64,000 nt of DNA, taken from contig JADDMT010000035.1 in NCBI GenBank assembly GCA_021401465.1, positions 1 through 64,000 on the forward strand, read 5' to 3'. Positions 43,823 through 53,351 of the stretch are shown in pieces. Source of the stretch: Teratosphaeria epicoccoides. Its lineage: Eukaryota; Ascomycota; Dothideomycetes; Mycosphaerellales; Teratosphaeriaceae. The notes beneath the pieces are model-generated. The model made no database searches. It had not been told where the DNA came from and saw nothing but the letters and a program-made list of their open reading frames with translations. A program made the position numbers and the translations under genes. Numbering within the stretch: position 1 is the stretch's first letter; every line of letters begins with the position of its first letter.

Positions 43823-45770
43823 CTACCAAAACTCCTCGCGCCACCTCTCCTGCATCATCAACACGAACCCGACAATCACAATGATCCATTCGCACACCCT
43901 GCACCAGCTCGTGCCTCGCGATATGTGTACTGCTGCAACGACTAACCATATCCCTCCCGGCTCTAGCCCCAACTCCTGTCGAGTACCGCCAAAGTTTCCG
44001 TCCGCCCTCGGAGCTCCGATGACTTCATGCACCAATCCAAGCCCTCCCCCCCGGCAGTCGAGAGACAAGTGTCCCAAGGCACTCACTTCACCGGTGATGC
44101 GCCTCCGAAGCCCCATCCCTCGGCGATGTCGAGCCAGTATCGGTGGTTGTGGAATCCTTTCGTGCTGCACCTGAGCTCGATTGCTCACACTCCTCGCGGT
44201 CCGTGACTCCGTCCTCCTGCTCGTCATGACAGCGTTCTGCGCCCGGCGTGACACTGCTTTGGCCAGCCGCCTCCCACTCCACGCTACCCTCGTCGTTACC
44301 CAGAGTACGGACCCGCAGGAGCCCGAGCCCAGCGTCTGGCTCTGGAGTCGATGCGGGATTCGAGTCGGGAGTATTGATCGGTGTCCACCCGGCATGCAGC
44401 GGAGCGGCTGACCCATGGGCACGTGGAAAGCCACGCAGACCGGGCTGTGCGCTCAAGTCCTTGTTCGCCGACGACCACACATGCTTAAGACTCTTAAGCC
44501 TCGTGCTCAAGCCCGAAGACATCTTCCACTTTGCACGCCTCTTTCTCGGCAGCAAGCATAGCTGCCTGCCACTGGGCCATTGCCGGACGTTCGAGAACGC
44601 ATACTCAAACATGGGCGGCCAGGTCGCCTGGGGCAGGCGCAAGCCACTCCAGTGTCTCTTGAAACGCATGTAGTCTGGTGACGTAGCCAGCGCCATGCTC
44701 GGCGGTGGGAGGCCCGGCAGCGGCACGAAGCCCAGAACGGCTGTCATGACGGCGACATGATTCGTCCCATTCGGAAGTGATGGTGCGACGATTGCTTTCT
44801 TCCACGCCGGTGGTGGGTCACGCGGGAGTGCGCGTGGGCGGCGACGTCTGGTGGCAGTCGCCGGCAGACCCGGCTTCTTGAACCCCATCTCCTCCCGGAC
44901 GACGGCACATCCGGGCTGGCACCGGTCTCGGGACTCATCGTGGTATGTTTTGGTGGTCTCGGCCGACTGAGGCGGCGGCTGACGGAATTGTGACTGGCCA
45001 TCGATATCACTGGCAGCAGGATCACGCTGACCGTGTGTAGGACGTGATGCTTCGCCTGGGGGGGTGGGCCCCGACGCAATGACCTGCAGAGCGGGATTGG
45101 CGACGACATGGTTGGCTCCGTTCTTCCGCGCACTCATCCGCTGCATGGACCGCCGCAACGCCTCCCGCCCCAGCGAGCAATCTGTTTCAGCGGTCCCCCG
45201 AGGAACCTCTGGATCCACGATCAAACGACCATCCGGGAGTCTGGGTCGATCCATCTGCTCTTGCCAGAAGCTCGACTCTCGATTCGTCTGCCAGATCTCC
45301 TGGCCTCGGTACCCCTGATGGTGCGACACGCTGGCATCCTCAACAAACCGCCGAATGGATGCCAAGTCGTGCGGCTGTCCTGAATCCTTCGATTTGAATT
45401 CCATCACGTCTTCAGCCCCGTCCGACTTCTTCTTGGGGGATACACTTGTATCTCGCAAGGCATACATTGGTTGTGACCTTGGAAACTCTGCGAGGCTCGA
45501 TACCATGATGTACTCCATGCCCTGAGACTTCGCATGTGGCTTCTTGCTAGCGATTGTCTCGAGCACGCCATGCTGGTCGGACTTCGTGGCGTCACGCCGT
45601 AGTTTGAGCTCACCTGATGGCCCGCCGTGTGATGAACCTCCGCCACTGGACTGCGAGAGCGATGTGTCCCGTGCGTCACGCTGGACCAGATTCTTAGCCC
45701 CGCGGCAGACAACAACAGCGTCTGGCGGCTCGCCATGTGGCGGCGTGCCGTTGGGATGCAATGGAGACAT
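43823..45770 (-). CDS. Large disordered orphan protein with a C-terminal membrane anchor
   Basis: 584 aa in the proposed model: exon 45770-44092 and exon 43898-43823, with a 193-bp intron (GTGAAG to TGCAG). The first exon is hydrophilic and disordered (Ser, Pro, Gly, Arg), with HQGYRGQEIWQTNRESSFW around residue 153 and KRHWSGLRLPQATWPPMFEY about 160 residues before the exon end. Reading on past the donor gives an immediate stop. Splicing instead joins a short exon encoding VCEWIIVIVGFVLMMQERW, one hydrophobic span near the very end, as in tail-anchored proteins. The intron is longer than its neighbours, so the second exon is less certain than the first. No family is recognised. Confidence 0.5.
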
Positions 45771-46941
45771 ATTTGGGCGGTCCAGAAGTGCGCCCGGTCG
45801 CTGTGAACGACGCCTCGTGCGATGATGGCCCCGGGCTCGCCAGCGCCCCTCACGATCTTCCGACTCTATTTCGAGGACAGCTGTATACCGCGGCGGCGCT
45901 GCTGTATGATGCTGATGATGATGATGATGATGATGATGATGCTTGTTGTTAATAATGTTCCAGGAAAACGCGCTGGAGGAGAAATGGCAAAATGTAGGTA
46001 GGCCGATAATATCGTCGCGGAGTGCGAGTCTCGCTGCTGTAGCAGGACCAACTCAGTCACTGGCGAGCATACACGCGGCTAAAGATAGTTGCCATCGATG
46101 CGAATCGGCAATCTTGGGACTGGCGTTAGCAATGGTTGAGCACTATCCAAATTGCTATTCGTGCAAGTGTGGTGGGCCTTCGGACCATGCGTGTACCGCA
46201 GCAAGTCGCGGGCGCTCCTTGACGTTCCTTGCGCTCATCAGACGAGAGAGCAGCAATGCGGTGGAAATGCAGCCACATTGCTTGGTACTGCAGTAGCAAC
46301 GAACCCGACTGCTGCCCCGGCACCTGCCGCATCCCGTCAGCTCTTTACAAACCTTGGAACAAGCGGCAGCCTCAGACCATCCGGACACTGACGATTCGCG
46401 CTTACCAGCCCGGAATTGTTGCATGGCTCGCTGCTGGCGATCATGGTCAGCGTCAACAGGAACGTGCATGATGGAGTGGGCAGGGAACGAGGGGGACGCT
46501 CCCTCCGGGACGCCGTTGGGGGACTCAACGACAACCGGTACCCTGGGAGTGTACGATGTCAATAGGTCAACCACGAGGCGAGCTCTTATACCAAAGTCTA
46601 GCGCCTGCATTCTGCACACAATCACCGTGGCCTAGCCCACGGAGCTTTCTGGTAATATACAGACGCGTCGACCCGTAGCCAACACCGCTGATACACGGTA
46701 CCTTGCCCTCCGACAGCTGCGCAACACACGGAAACCCGCCTCATCTAGACATCTACCTTGTCGTTGGGACTCGGTGTCGTTTTTGGGCATATATATGCTG
46801 TCGTATATCGTGATCGTCGCATATTGATGGAGTCGTATTCGCCTCTCACTTCCACTGTCCCGATTCCAATGGCCCTGTAGGAACGTGCTTGTGTCATGCG
46901 CGATCGCTTCATCTTCATTGCAGGAGCTCCTTTTTTTCCAA
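45771..46941. other. Intergenic region with weak minus-strand frame
   Basis: 1.2 kb upstream of the disordered protein gene. A minus-strand frame with an ATG at 46610, open to 46155, reads well at first (LDFGIRARLVVDLLTSYTP, ASPSFPAHSIMHVPVDADH) and then becomes Cys/Arg-rich, suggesting an unplaced intron. It may be a small gene; no family is recognised. Confidence 0.35.
45912..45940 (+). repeat. (TGA)n / (ATG)n trinucleotide microsatellite
   Basis: About 9.7 uninterrupted copies of TGA. In one minus frame it encodes poly-Ile; as it lies 5' of the start at 45770 it is probably noncoding. Confidence 0.9.
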
Positions 46942-48000
46942 TCACCTCCCAGCCTCCTTGGCCTGGACGTACTGGGCAGCGCGGAGCAGCAACGCAATGC
47001 CGTCCGTTGCGGGCTGTGTAGTCACCTGCCCCGTTGCGTTCGCCTTCACTCCATCCGTCTGATCGTCAGAGGCTTCCTTTAGCTCTGCGATCTTCGCTGC
47101 GAGCTGAACACGAGAGATCTGCATGACCACGACCTTGGATTTCTGTATCTTGGCAAACCCATTCTTCTCGATAATTGGTTCCTTGACGCTGAGTTTCAGC
47201 TTCAGCTTCGGCAACTTCTTGCTTGCGGGTGGCGCAGCTCTCTTCAAAATAGTGGTCGGCCCCTTCTGAGTCGTGGGAGGCGGAAGTCCTTTCAGCCTGA
47301 TGGTAGGTCCCTTCTTCGTGGCCGGCGGGGTCTTGAGCGGGCTCGTCGCGCGTGTGATCACGGCCAAATCGACCTCAGCGTTGCTGTCAGTCGTTCGTTT
47401 ATCCTGGTGTTGTCCGGACTGATATACCACAAGAGCACGCTCCAGTGCCTGGCGTCCTCCATCATCGCGTGGCTCGCGGGCCTCCTTCGCCTTTCCGCCG
47501 CTGCGTGACTCCTCCTCACCGGCAGCTTTTGCCTTGTTGGCCTCGTACTCCTTGGGCATAAAGCCCCAAAGCCTCACGGCTCTTTCAGCCCTGGCCGCCT
47601 CCTCAAGGATCTGGCCTGGGAACAGCGACCTTGTCTCGCTCCGGTTGGCGAGTTGCGTTACGTTGGTCGGCGAGACTGGTGCGACGACTGTTGCGATGGT
47701 GATGATAGCTGGCTCTGAATTTTTGCTTCCCAGCTCAACGCGCTTGGGCTGCGGTTGGGTGATTCGCTGATTGCCACTGCCAAGCTCCAGGGTCTTTCTC
47801 TTCCTCAACTGTCGTGGCTCGTTGGCGACTCTTGCTGCCTCGAGTTCCTGAGATTTCTCCGCCACCCTTGCCCTTGCTGCTTCGTCGCCCGTTATCCCGG
47901 GTGGGTTGCGATCCCGCAGCTTCAGGAGCGGATCCGCGTTCTTTGGGGTCAGGAGCGACTCGAGAGCCTGAGTGGTGAGCGGCTGAGAATCCTTTGCCAT
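46942..48000 (-). CDS. Lysine/alanine-rich orphan protein (352 aa)
   Basis: The first real ATG is at 48000 (the frame stays open to 48063 only from a TTG). The protein is hydrophilic, rich in Ala, Lys, Glu and Thr. It contains helical charged stretches (DEAARARVAEKSQELEAAR, QILEEAARAERAVRLWGFM) and a repeated basic-Pro segment: KKGPTIRLKGLPPP, TQKGPTTILKRAAPP and SKKLPKLKLKLSV. The triple K-K-x-P-T/K-I/L-x-L-K pattern looks like an internal repeat. No catalytic domain, signal or membrane span is seen. A nuclear or nucleic-acid-binding role is possible from charge alone. Single exon, clean frame. Confidence 0.55.
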   Translation of the reverse strand: MAKDSQPLTTQALESLLTPKNADPLLKLRDRNPPGITGDEAARARVAEKSQELEAARVANEPRQLRKRKTLELGSGNQRITQPQPKRVELGSKNSEPAIITIATVVAPVSPTNVTQLANRSETRSLFPGQILEEAARAERAVRLWGFMPKEYEANKAKAAGEEESRSGGKAKEAREPRDDGGRQALERALVVYQSGQHQDKRTTDSNAEVDLAVITRATSPLKTPPATKKGPTIRLKGLPPPTTQKGPTTILKRAAPPASKKLPKLKLKLSVKEPIIEKNGFAKIQKSKVVVMQISRVQLAAKIAELKEASDDQTDGVKANATGQVTTQPATDGIALLLRAAQYVQAKEAGR

Positions 48001-48586
48001 TGTGGTAGGCGGTTGCTTATATATTGTCAATGCGCCTTGAGATCGGCTGGAACGCAACTGCAAAGGTTCGAGTGGGAGTTGTGGCTGCAGAAGAGAAGCT
48101 GGGGCCTAACGGTCACGGCGAAGGCTTGTTTACGCGTGGGTGTGGAAGTCGAAGGATTATTGTCGCCTGCGTGGTCGATTTATCGGGAAAAGGAAGCTGT
48201 GGCGAATGAAAGATCGAAGTGGATTGAAGCTCTAGGTAGCATATCAAGCTTTAGCATGTGTGGCGCTAGGGGGAGCAAGAACACATCGCCCGCCGCTGGA
48301 CACGTCGTCATGCCATCGTCCAGACGAACAAAAGCTTTCTCGCCCGAGAACAATGCGATTGTGTCGACAGGTGACGAAGGAGCAGGGCTCGAGAAGACGC
48401 GACCGAGCTCAGACAGGTAAGACACAGGGTCAGGCAATGTGAGAAGTGAATGGAAGGGTCCTGAATGCATGACTTTAGCGACCATGGTAACATGACGACT
48501 GTATAGGATGAATACCAACCTAAGCAGCGAAACTTGCAAGTCCACCTCGATGGCACCACTTGGCCGGGCAGACTCATCAAGCATGG
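48001..48586. other. Intergenic region
   Basis: 586 bp between two minus-strand genes. A 140-codon minus frame (48180-48602) overlaps the end of the F-box gene and shows no domain, so it is not called. Confidence 0.45.
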
Positions 48587-50316
48587 TCAGCCATATTCGC
48601 ATGTGTCCTTCTGCGGGAAATCAGCCACAAATTCACTGGCATGCTCGTCCCAAGATGTCAACACTGCGAAACCGCGTTCCTGGCTCAGTCCACACAAAGA
48701 CGGGAATGCCTCTTGCCTGGACGAGAATTCGCCTGCTGTCGGTCCACCCCCGAGATTTATCCGCGACATCGGAATCTGGACCTTGCGAGGATCGATGCAA
48801 CGGAGCTGAGGCATGAGACCAGATTTAATTGCATGAGTGAGTGCCGAATCGAGGGAGGCTGTGGATGCTTGATCGAGAACAACGCTGCCAAGTAGCTCAA
48901 GGCTCATCAGAGCGGGTAAGCGTAAGTCCTCCGGCCATGCAAAAGTTGCCTGATGCGCGGCAGACATGTGACTTGACTGGGTCGAGGTCTCACTCTGCCG
49001 AAAGTCTTCGATGTTGACGGTAGTGTGCTGGAGGCTCGAAACCTTGCCAAGCAGGTCAAGGGGAAATCGGACAATCTTGCGATATGTGATCCTCTCCGTT
49101 GGGAAGGTCAAAGACTGCAGATGTTCGCTGTGCGACTCTGTCACGCGATTGACCAACGCCGGTGTAGCTGGACACTTATCCAGCTGATGACCCGGTATAT
49201 CATCGTCTGGGAAATCGCATTCCTCGAACGCAAGCGATCTGAGAACTTTCACGGTCTGTAGTAAATCCCAAATGTGCGCCGCACTGAGTCTCGTACGGTC
49301 GAAGTATATACTCTGGACGTTCGAAGATCGCGGCCTTAGCTCTATGTCGATATCGCGCGGCTGTTGGGCAGGTCCAATGTCGTGGAGGTACAAATACTCC
49401 AGGTTTGGCAAAGTCAACAACGGCTTGACCGACTGCTTAGACACCCGATTGGAGAGATTGCCCGTTGGGTTCGGCACAGAGACGGCAATCTTCCGCAGAG
49501 ACTGAAAGCCCAGGGGCATGGGCAGACCAGCGAGATGAATGTTGAATAACAGCTGCGAAATCTTGCGGATGGGATGTCTGGTTGACCTGGTGCTCTTATG
49601 TCAGTGGTGGAGCAAACTGCAAGCTCGCAAACTTACGCTGCATTATTGATGTCGCGGTACGATGCGCAAAGCGTTTTACCGATGCTGATTGCACTAATGC
49701 GAGGGCATATTGCGACAATCAGCGCTTTCATAGACTCGTCACGACCGCGACGGATATCCCTCATGAGAAATTGGGAAGTGCTCCAGATACCAACGGATTC
49801 ATCGCGGAAACAGTTCTGCACGAGTAGCTCGACACCTGCTATTTCTTGCTCTGTCAACACATGCCTGTCGTCTTCCCATCGCGACGCCGGCCCTGGCGGA
49901 GACCGGGCAGGCGTCTTGACCTGCCAGATTTGCCGCTGCCAATCGCTACGACTACCTCTGGTGCCATAGACTGCCATAGAGCGTACATGCCAGACGGCGA
50001 TCGGGTCATTGATGACCTGGCCAGCCGAAATTGGCGCGGCATGGCTGCCCGAGGTCTGAATCGCGTCTGCGTGTGCTTGCGGAACGTCTGGCAGATGGTC
50101 GATGGCAGCACGGAGAAGATCTGGGACCGTCGTGCTCTCTAAGTCTGTCACATGGCGGTAGCGGTCAAAGCAATGTCGATGATGAGCCAGCTGATGCTTG
50201 ATCGTTTCGACGCTGGCCAGCAGGTGGCAAGTCAGAGCAAAGTCGAGATGACTGGATGGATGTAGATAGAGAGCAATGTGGTCCAGCAATTCCACTGGCA
50301 GATGGAGTAACGGCAT
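48587..50316 (-). CDS. F-box protein
   Basis: 559 aa from exons 50316-49637 and 49586-48587. The 50-bp intron (GTAAGT to CCAG) joins DINNAA to STRHPIRKISQLLFNIHL. The N-terminal F-box is at about residues 3-45: LHLPVELLDHIALYLHPSS, then LDFALTCHLLASV. The C-terminal part has irregular leucine-rich strands (LLTLPNLEYLYLHDIG, LRSLAFEECDFPDDD, LPALMSLELLGSVVLD), consistent with a substrate-binding LRR-like domain. F-box proteins link substrates to Skp1-Cullin-1 ubiquitin ligases; the target is unknown. The ATG at 50316 has A at -3; the longer open frame to 50379 starts with GTG. It is divergent from cofilin across 818 bp. Confidence 0.8.
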
Positions 50317-51134
50317 TGTGATGTTGATTGATGATTTGTCTGAAGCAGGAGAGCGCTGTAATGCTCGAGGATATGGCACGCTGCTTGCTTCATCTTATTA
50401 CTCAATAGAGCCACAGAGCGAATAGGTTGAGTAATTGTTCTAATCAATCTATGCATTAATTCCCAGCTTATGTAAGGCGGGGAAGTCAGCGGCAGATCAG
50501 TAATTAGCAAACTTGTTAGCTAATTCAATAGGGTGAATTCGTGACCAGTGCTTTCTTGAAGAACCAATCAGAGGGCGAAGTTGCGGTCAGACTTTCCGTA
50601 AGATAGCAAGACAAGCTTGCCAATCATTACCTGTAGGTCAACGAGACGTAGGTACATCACATAATCCCTAGAGGCTTCAGTCGTCTCACAGAGACACGGG
50701 GGCAGTGCTCACATCACTTTCATTATTCGTCGTTGATTATTAGTCAAGTAAATGACGGTTGTTTGCTTGACAGATGGCCGCTTCCCGCTATCGTTTGGTG
50801 GGGTCACCAGGCACATGTACCTACCTCCTACCCAGCAACCTGGCAGCGAGTCCATGTAAACACAACTTCCAATTTGCATACGCAAAACCCGCTATTCGTC
50901 TGCCTAGTCATCCTCATCCTTCTCCTCCTCCTGCTCCTCCTCCTCCTCCTCCTCGTCGTCGCACAATTACAACACGTGAGCAGACTTACTTCCAGCATTG
51001 TCCCCGCAAAGACTGACGCGCTTACCACAGAGCACCCACCCACCTTTTCACCGCTCACCTGTCACCTGTCTCGGCATTGACAAGACATCGGCATCCCCCC
51101 CCCACCCCCATTCTCTACTTCTCTACCTTCCGCC
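50317..51134. promoter_or_regulatory. Divergent region F-box gene / COF1 with CTC tract
   Basis: AT-rich near the F-box start, then strongly pyrimidine-rich toward cofilin. A TCC/CTC trinucleotide tract at about 50920-50955 and a C-rich CATCCCCCCCC stretch just upstream of the cofilin ATG (51089-51106) match the CT-rich promoters of highly expressed fungal housekeeping genes. Confidence 0.5.
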
Positions 51135-51668
51135 ATGGCATCTTCCGGCGTCTCGGTCGCTCCTGAGTGCATCCAGGCCTTCAACGAGCTGAAGCTGGGC
51201 AAGAACGTCAAGTGGATCATCTTCAAGATCAGCGACGATTGGAAAGAAATCGTGGTCGAGGAGACTTCCACCGATCCCGACTACAGCAAGTTCAGGGAGA
51301 AGCTACTCAGCGCCAAGAGCAAGAACAAGAAGGGCGACGAGTGTATGGGCGGCCGGTATGCCGTCTTTGACGTTGAGTACCAGGCCGAGGGCGGCGAAGG
51401 CTCGAGGAACAAGATTACCTTCATCAGCTGGGTGCCCGATGATGCGCCGCAATACGTAAGTACTTGACCTTGATACTCTACCCACGCGCGCACTGTGCTT
51501 AACCAAATGTACTCGTGACTAATCGGAGGATAGCCGCGCATGATGTACTCTTCTTCCAAGGAAGCCCTCAAGCGGGCCTTAAACGGCCTGGCTGCCGATG
51601 TCCAAGCCAACGACCCGGACGACATTGAGCACGACAGCATTGTCCAGCGCGTGTCCAAGGGCCGCTAG
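51135..51668 (+). CDS. COF1: Cofilin / actin-depolymerising factor
   Basis: 151 aa from exons 51135-51455 and 51534-51668. The 78-bp intron (GTAAGT to GATAG) joins DDAPQY to PRMMYSSSKEALKRAL. Single ADF-H domain: N-terminal ASSGVSVAPECIQAFNELK with serines that could be regulatory, the central YAVFDVEYQ, then FISWVPDDAPQ and the actin-binding long helix MYSSSKEALKRALNGL. Cofilin severs and depolymerises ageing actin filaments at cortical patches. Length fits filamentous fungal cofilins, slightly longer than yeast Cof1. The ATG follows a CT-rich leader (CTTCCGCCATGG), a strong initiation context. Confidence 0.97.
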
Positions 51669-52981
51669 GAGCACCACGAGCAAGACGAGACCCTTTTGTC
51701 ACCCGCCACCCTGCGCCGTCACTCCTTTCCGAAGCACCCCGAAAAGAAGCTGTCGAAGATGGATCTGGTCAATTCAAAGGACTGCGATGGGGTCATCCAC
51801 CCATACTGAGATGCGACATAGTGCTGGAGAAGCTGATGGCTGGGTTGGTGGCAGGTGAAGCGTGAGCTGTGAAGCTTTGGGTCCGATTCTGGTATCACGG
51901 AAGACCTGGCAGTGGGCCGGCGAGCAGGTGCATGAGAACAAACTTCTTTCCTATAGATGACCTAACCATGAGCTCAACACGACCTGGGCTGCCTGACGCT
52001 CCTCCCGATCTGTACCCATCTTGGCCTGGGCCGTCGCGAAAGTCATGGCCGACGCCAAGATTCTCCTCACGAACGTAGTCCTCGAGCAAGCGCGGCCCGG
52101 GAGCCATGGGCATGCACGAAGTCCCAAAATGCTCCGTTGCCGGTAATGGACCAAAGCCCAACCTAATGCTTAGCAGCTTTGATACCTGCCGCCTTGCCGA
52201 AGCCCGGGCCGACTGCTGACCATCATCAAACTGACATTAGGTCTACCGACGTCCACATGGGTACAGATATGGATGCGATTCTTGGGCCAGTGCTTCAGAC
52301 ATTCCAAGCTACAGGACGCCGCTGATCCCAAAGTAGCCGAAAAGCTGGTCGTCTCACCACCACGAGTGAATCATGCTTGATACTCACGGCTGGTACAATG
52401 ATACTGTTTGCTGACATTTTGTCGACGGCCAGCGTCACTTGGGATACCTCCCGCGAGCATCAAAAGTATACATTTTCAATGGGAATTTGGACGCCTTGAC
52501 CCCGCGCGTGCTACATCGCAGAGATCGCGGATAGCTAGCGCGTCGCACCCACTCACACCTCTACGTGAACCAACGACCCTCTGCCAAAGTCTATATCCAC
52601 GACTCCATCGACTTCGCCTATACCGCTCGACAAGCTCGCTGTCTGACTTTGACACGGGAGAGCTCGTAAGCTTGACTGCATCTCACCTTGCTGGAATTCC
52701 AGGAGATGAACCGGCATCGTACCCGTCGTGACGATGCTTCGATCTGTATACTTGTCTGCTCGAGTGGAGAACAATGCGTTGGCTCAGTACCTCCCTCCTG
52801 CCTCGTCTCCCTGACCATTGCAACCAAGGTACAAAAGCTGCGCAACGACTGTCATGCTTTCGACTTCCCGATACGGCATCCTCGGCCTTGCAGGTGGAGC
52901 GCTAGCAGCCATACAGTTCTCATGGACCCATTCCATCATAATCCCGCGATTCTGACTGATCCATTATGCTGATTATGCTAG
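51669..52981. other. Intergenic region after COF1
   Basis: 1.3 kb with only short overlapping frames (for example 52408-52731 and 52688-52972 on plus). No domain or repeat is recognised. It includes the cofilin 3' UTR. Confidence 0.5.
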
Positions 52982-53245
52982 ATGGCGACTCCACTCTCGG
53001 AGCCTGGAGGCGGAGAAGAGGCTTCAACCCAGGTATGCCTGATCATGCGGGCAATGCATTCAAGATTGCAGCTAGGACTGCCACCCGATCATGCTATACC
53101 CTTGAGTACCTCTCTAATTGCGCAGGCGCATTTGCTCTCGTCGCAGTCTTCCTCCACGCCTCCTTCATTACAGCAAGAACCGCTCAAAGCAACGTTGAAT
53201 TACTGCGTAGAGTTGGCGTGCGCAGCAGTCAGCGCTCAGCGATAG
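52982..53245 (+). CDS. Small hypothetical protein (87 aa, or 74 aa if spliced)
   Basis: ATG at 52982, single open frame. Codons 18-30 lie between GTATGC (53033) and TTGCAG (53071); removing these 39 bp keeps the frame and joins EEASTQ to LGLPPDHAIPLSTSLIA, so a very short intron is possible. The C-terminal half (LNYCVELACAAVSAQR) looks helical. No family is recognised. It lies 106 bp upstream of a large same-strand gene and could be a separate small gene or a 5' exon of it. Confidence 0.4.
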   Translation: MATPLSEPGGGEEASTQVCLIMRAMHSRLQLGLPPDHAIPLSTSLIAQAHLLSSQSSSTPPSLQQEPLKATLNYCVELACAAVSAQR

Positions 53246-53351
53246 ACTGAAGATACAAGCACTGGACGTCGAAACGAGCAGACCGGCGGTCATACCCAAA
53301 TCCTAACTGGTGACTGCCACATCAGTCGTGCAGGCAACAATTCCAGCCAAC

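Noticed and set aside
48180..48602. 140-codon minus-strand frame after the F-box gene
   Set aside because: It overlaps the end of the F-box coding exon, has no domain, and no splice site links it to that gene.
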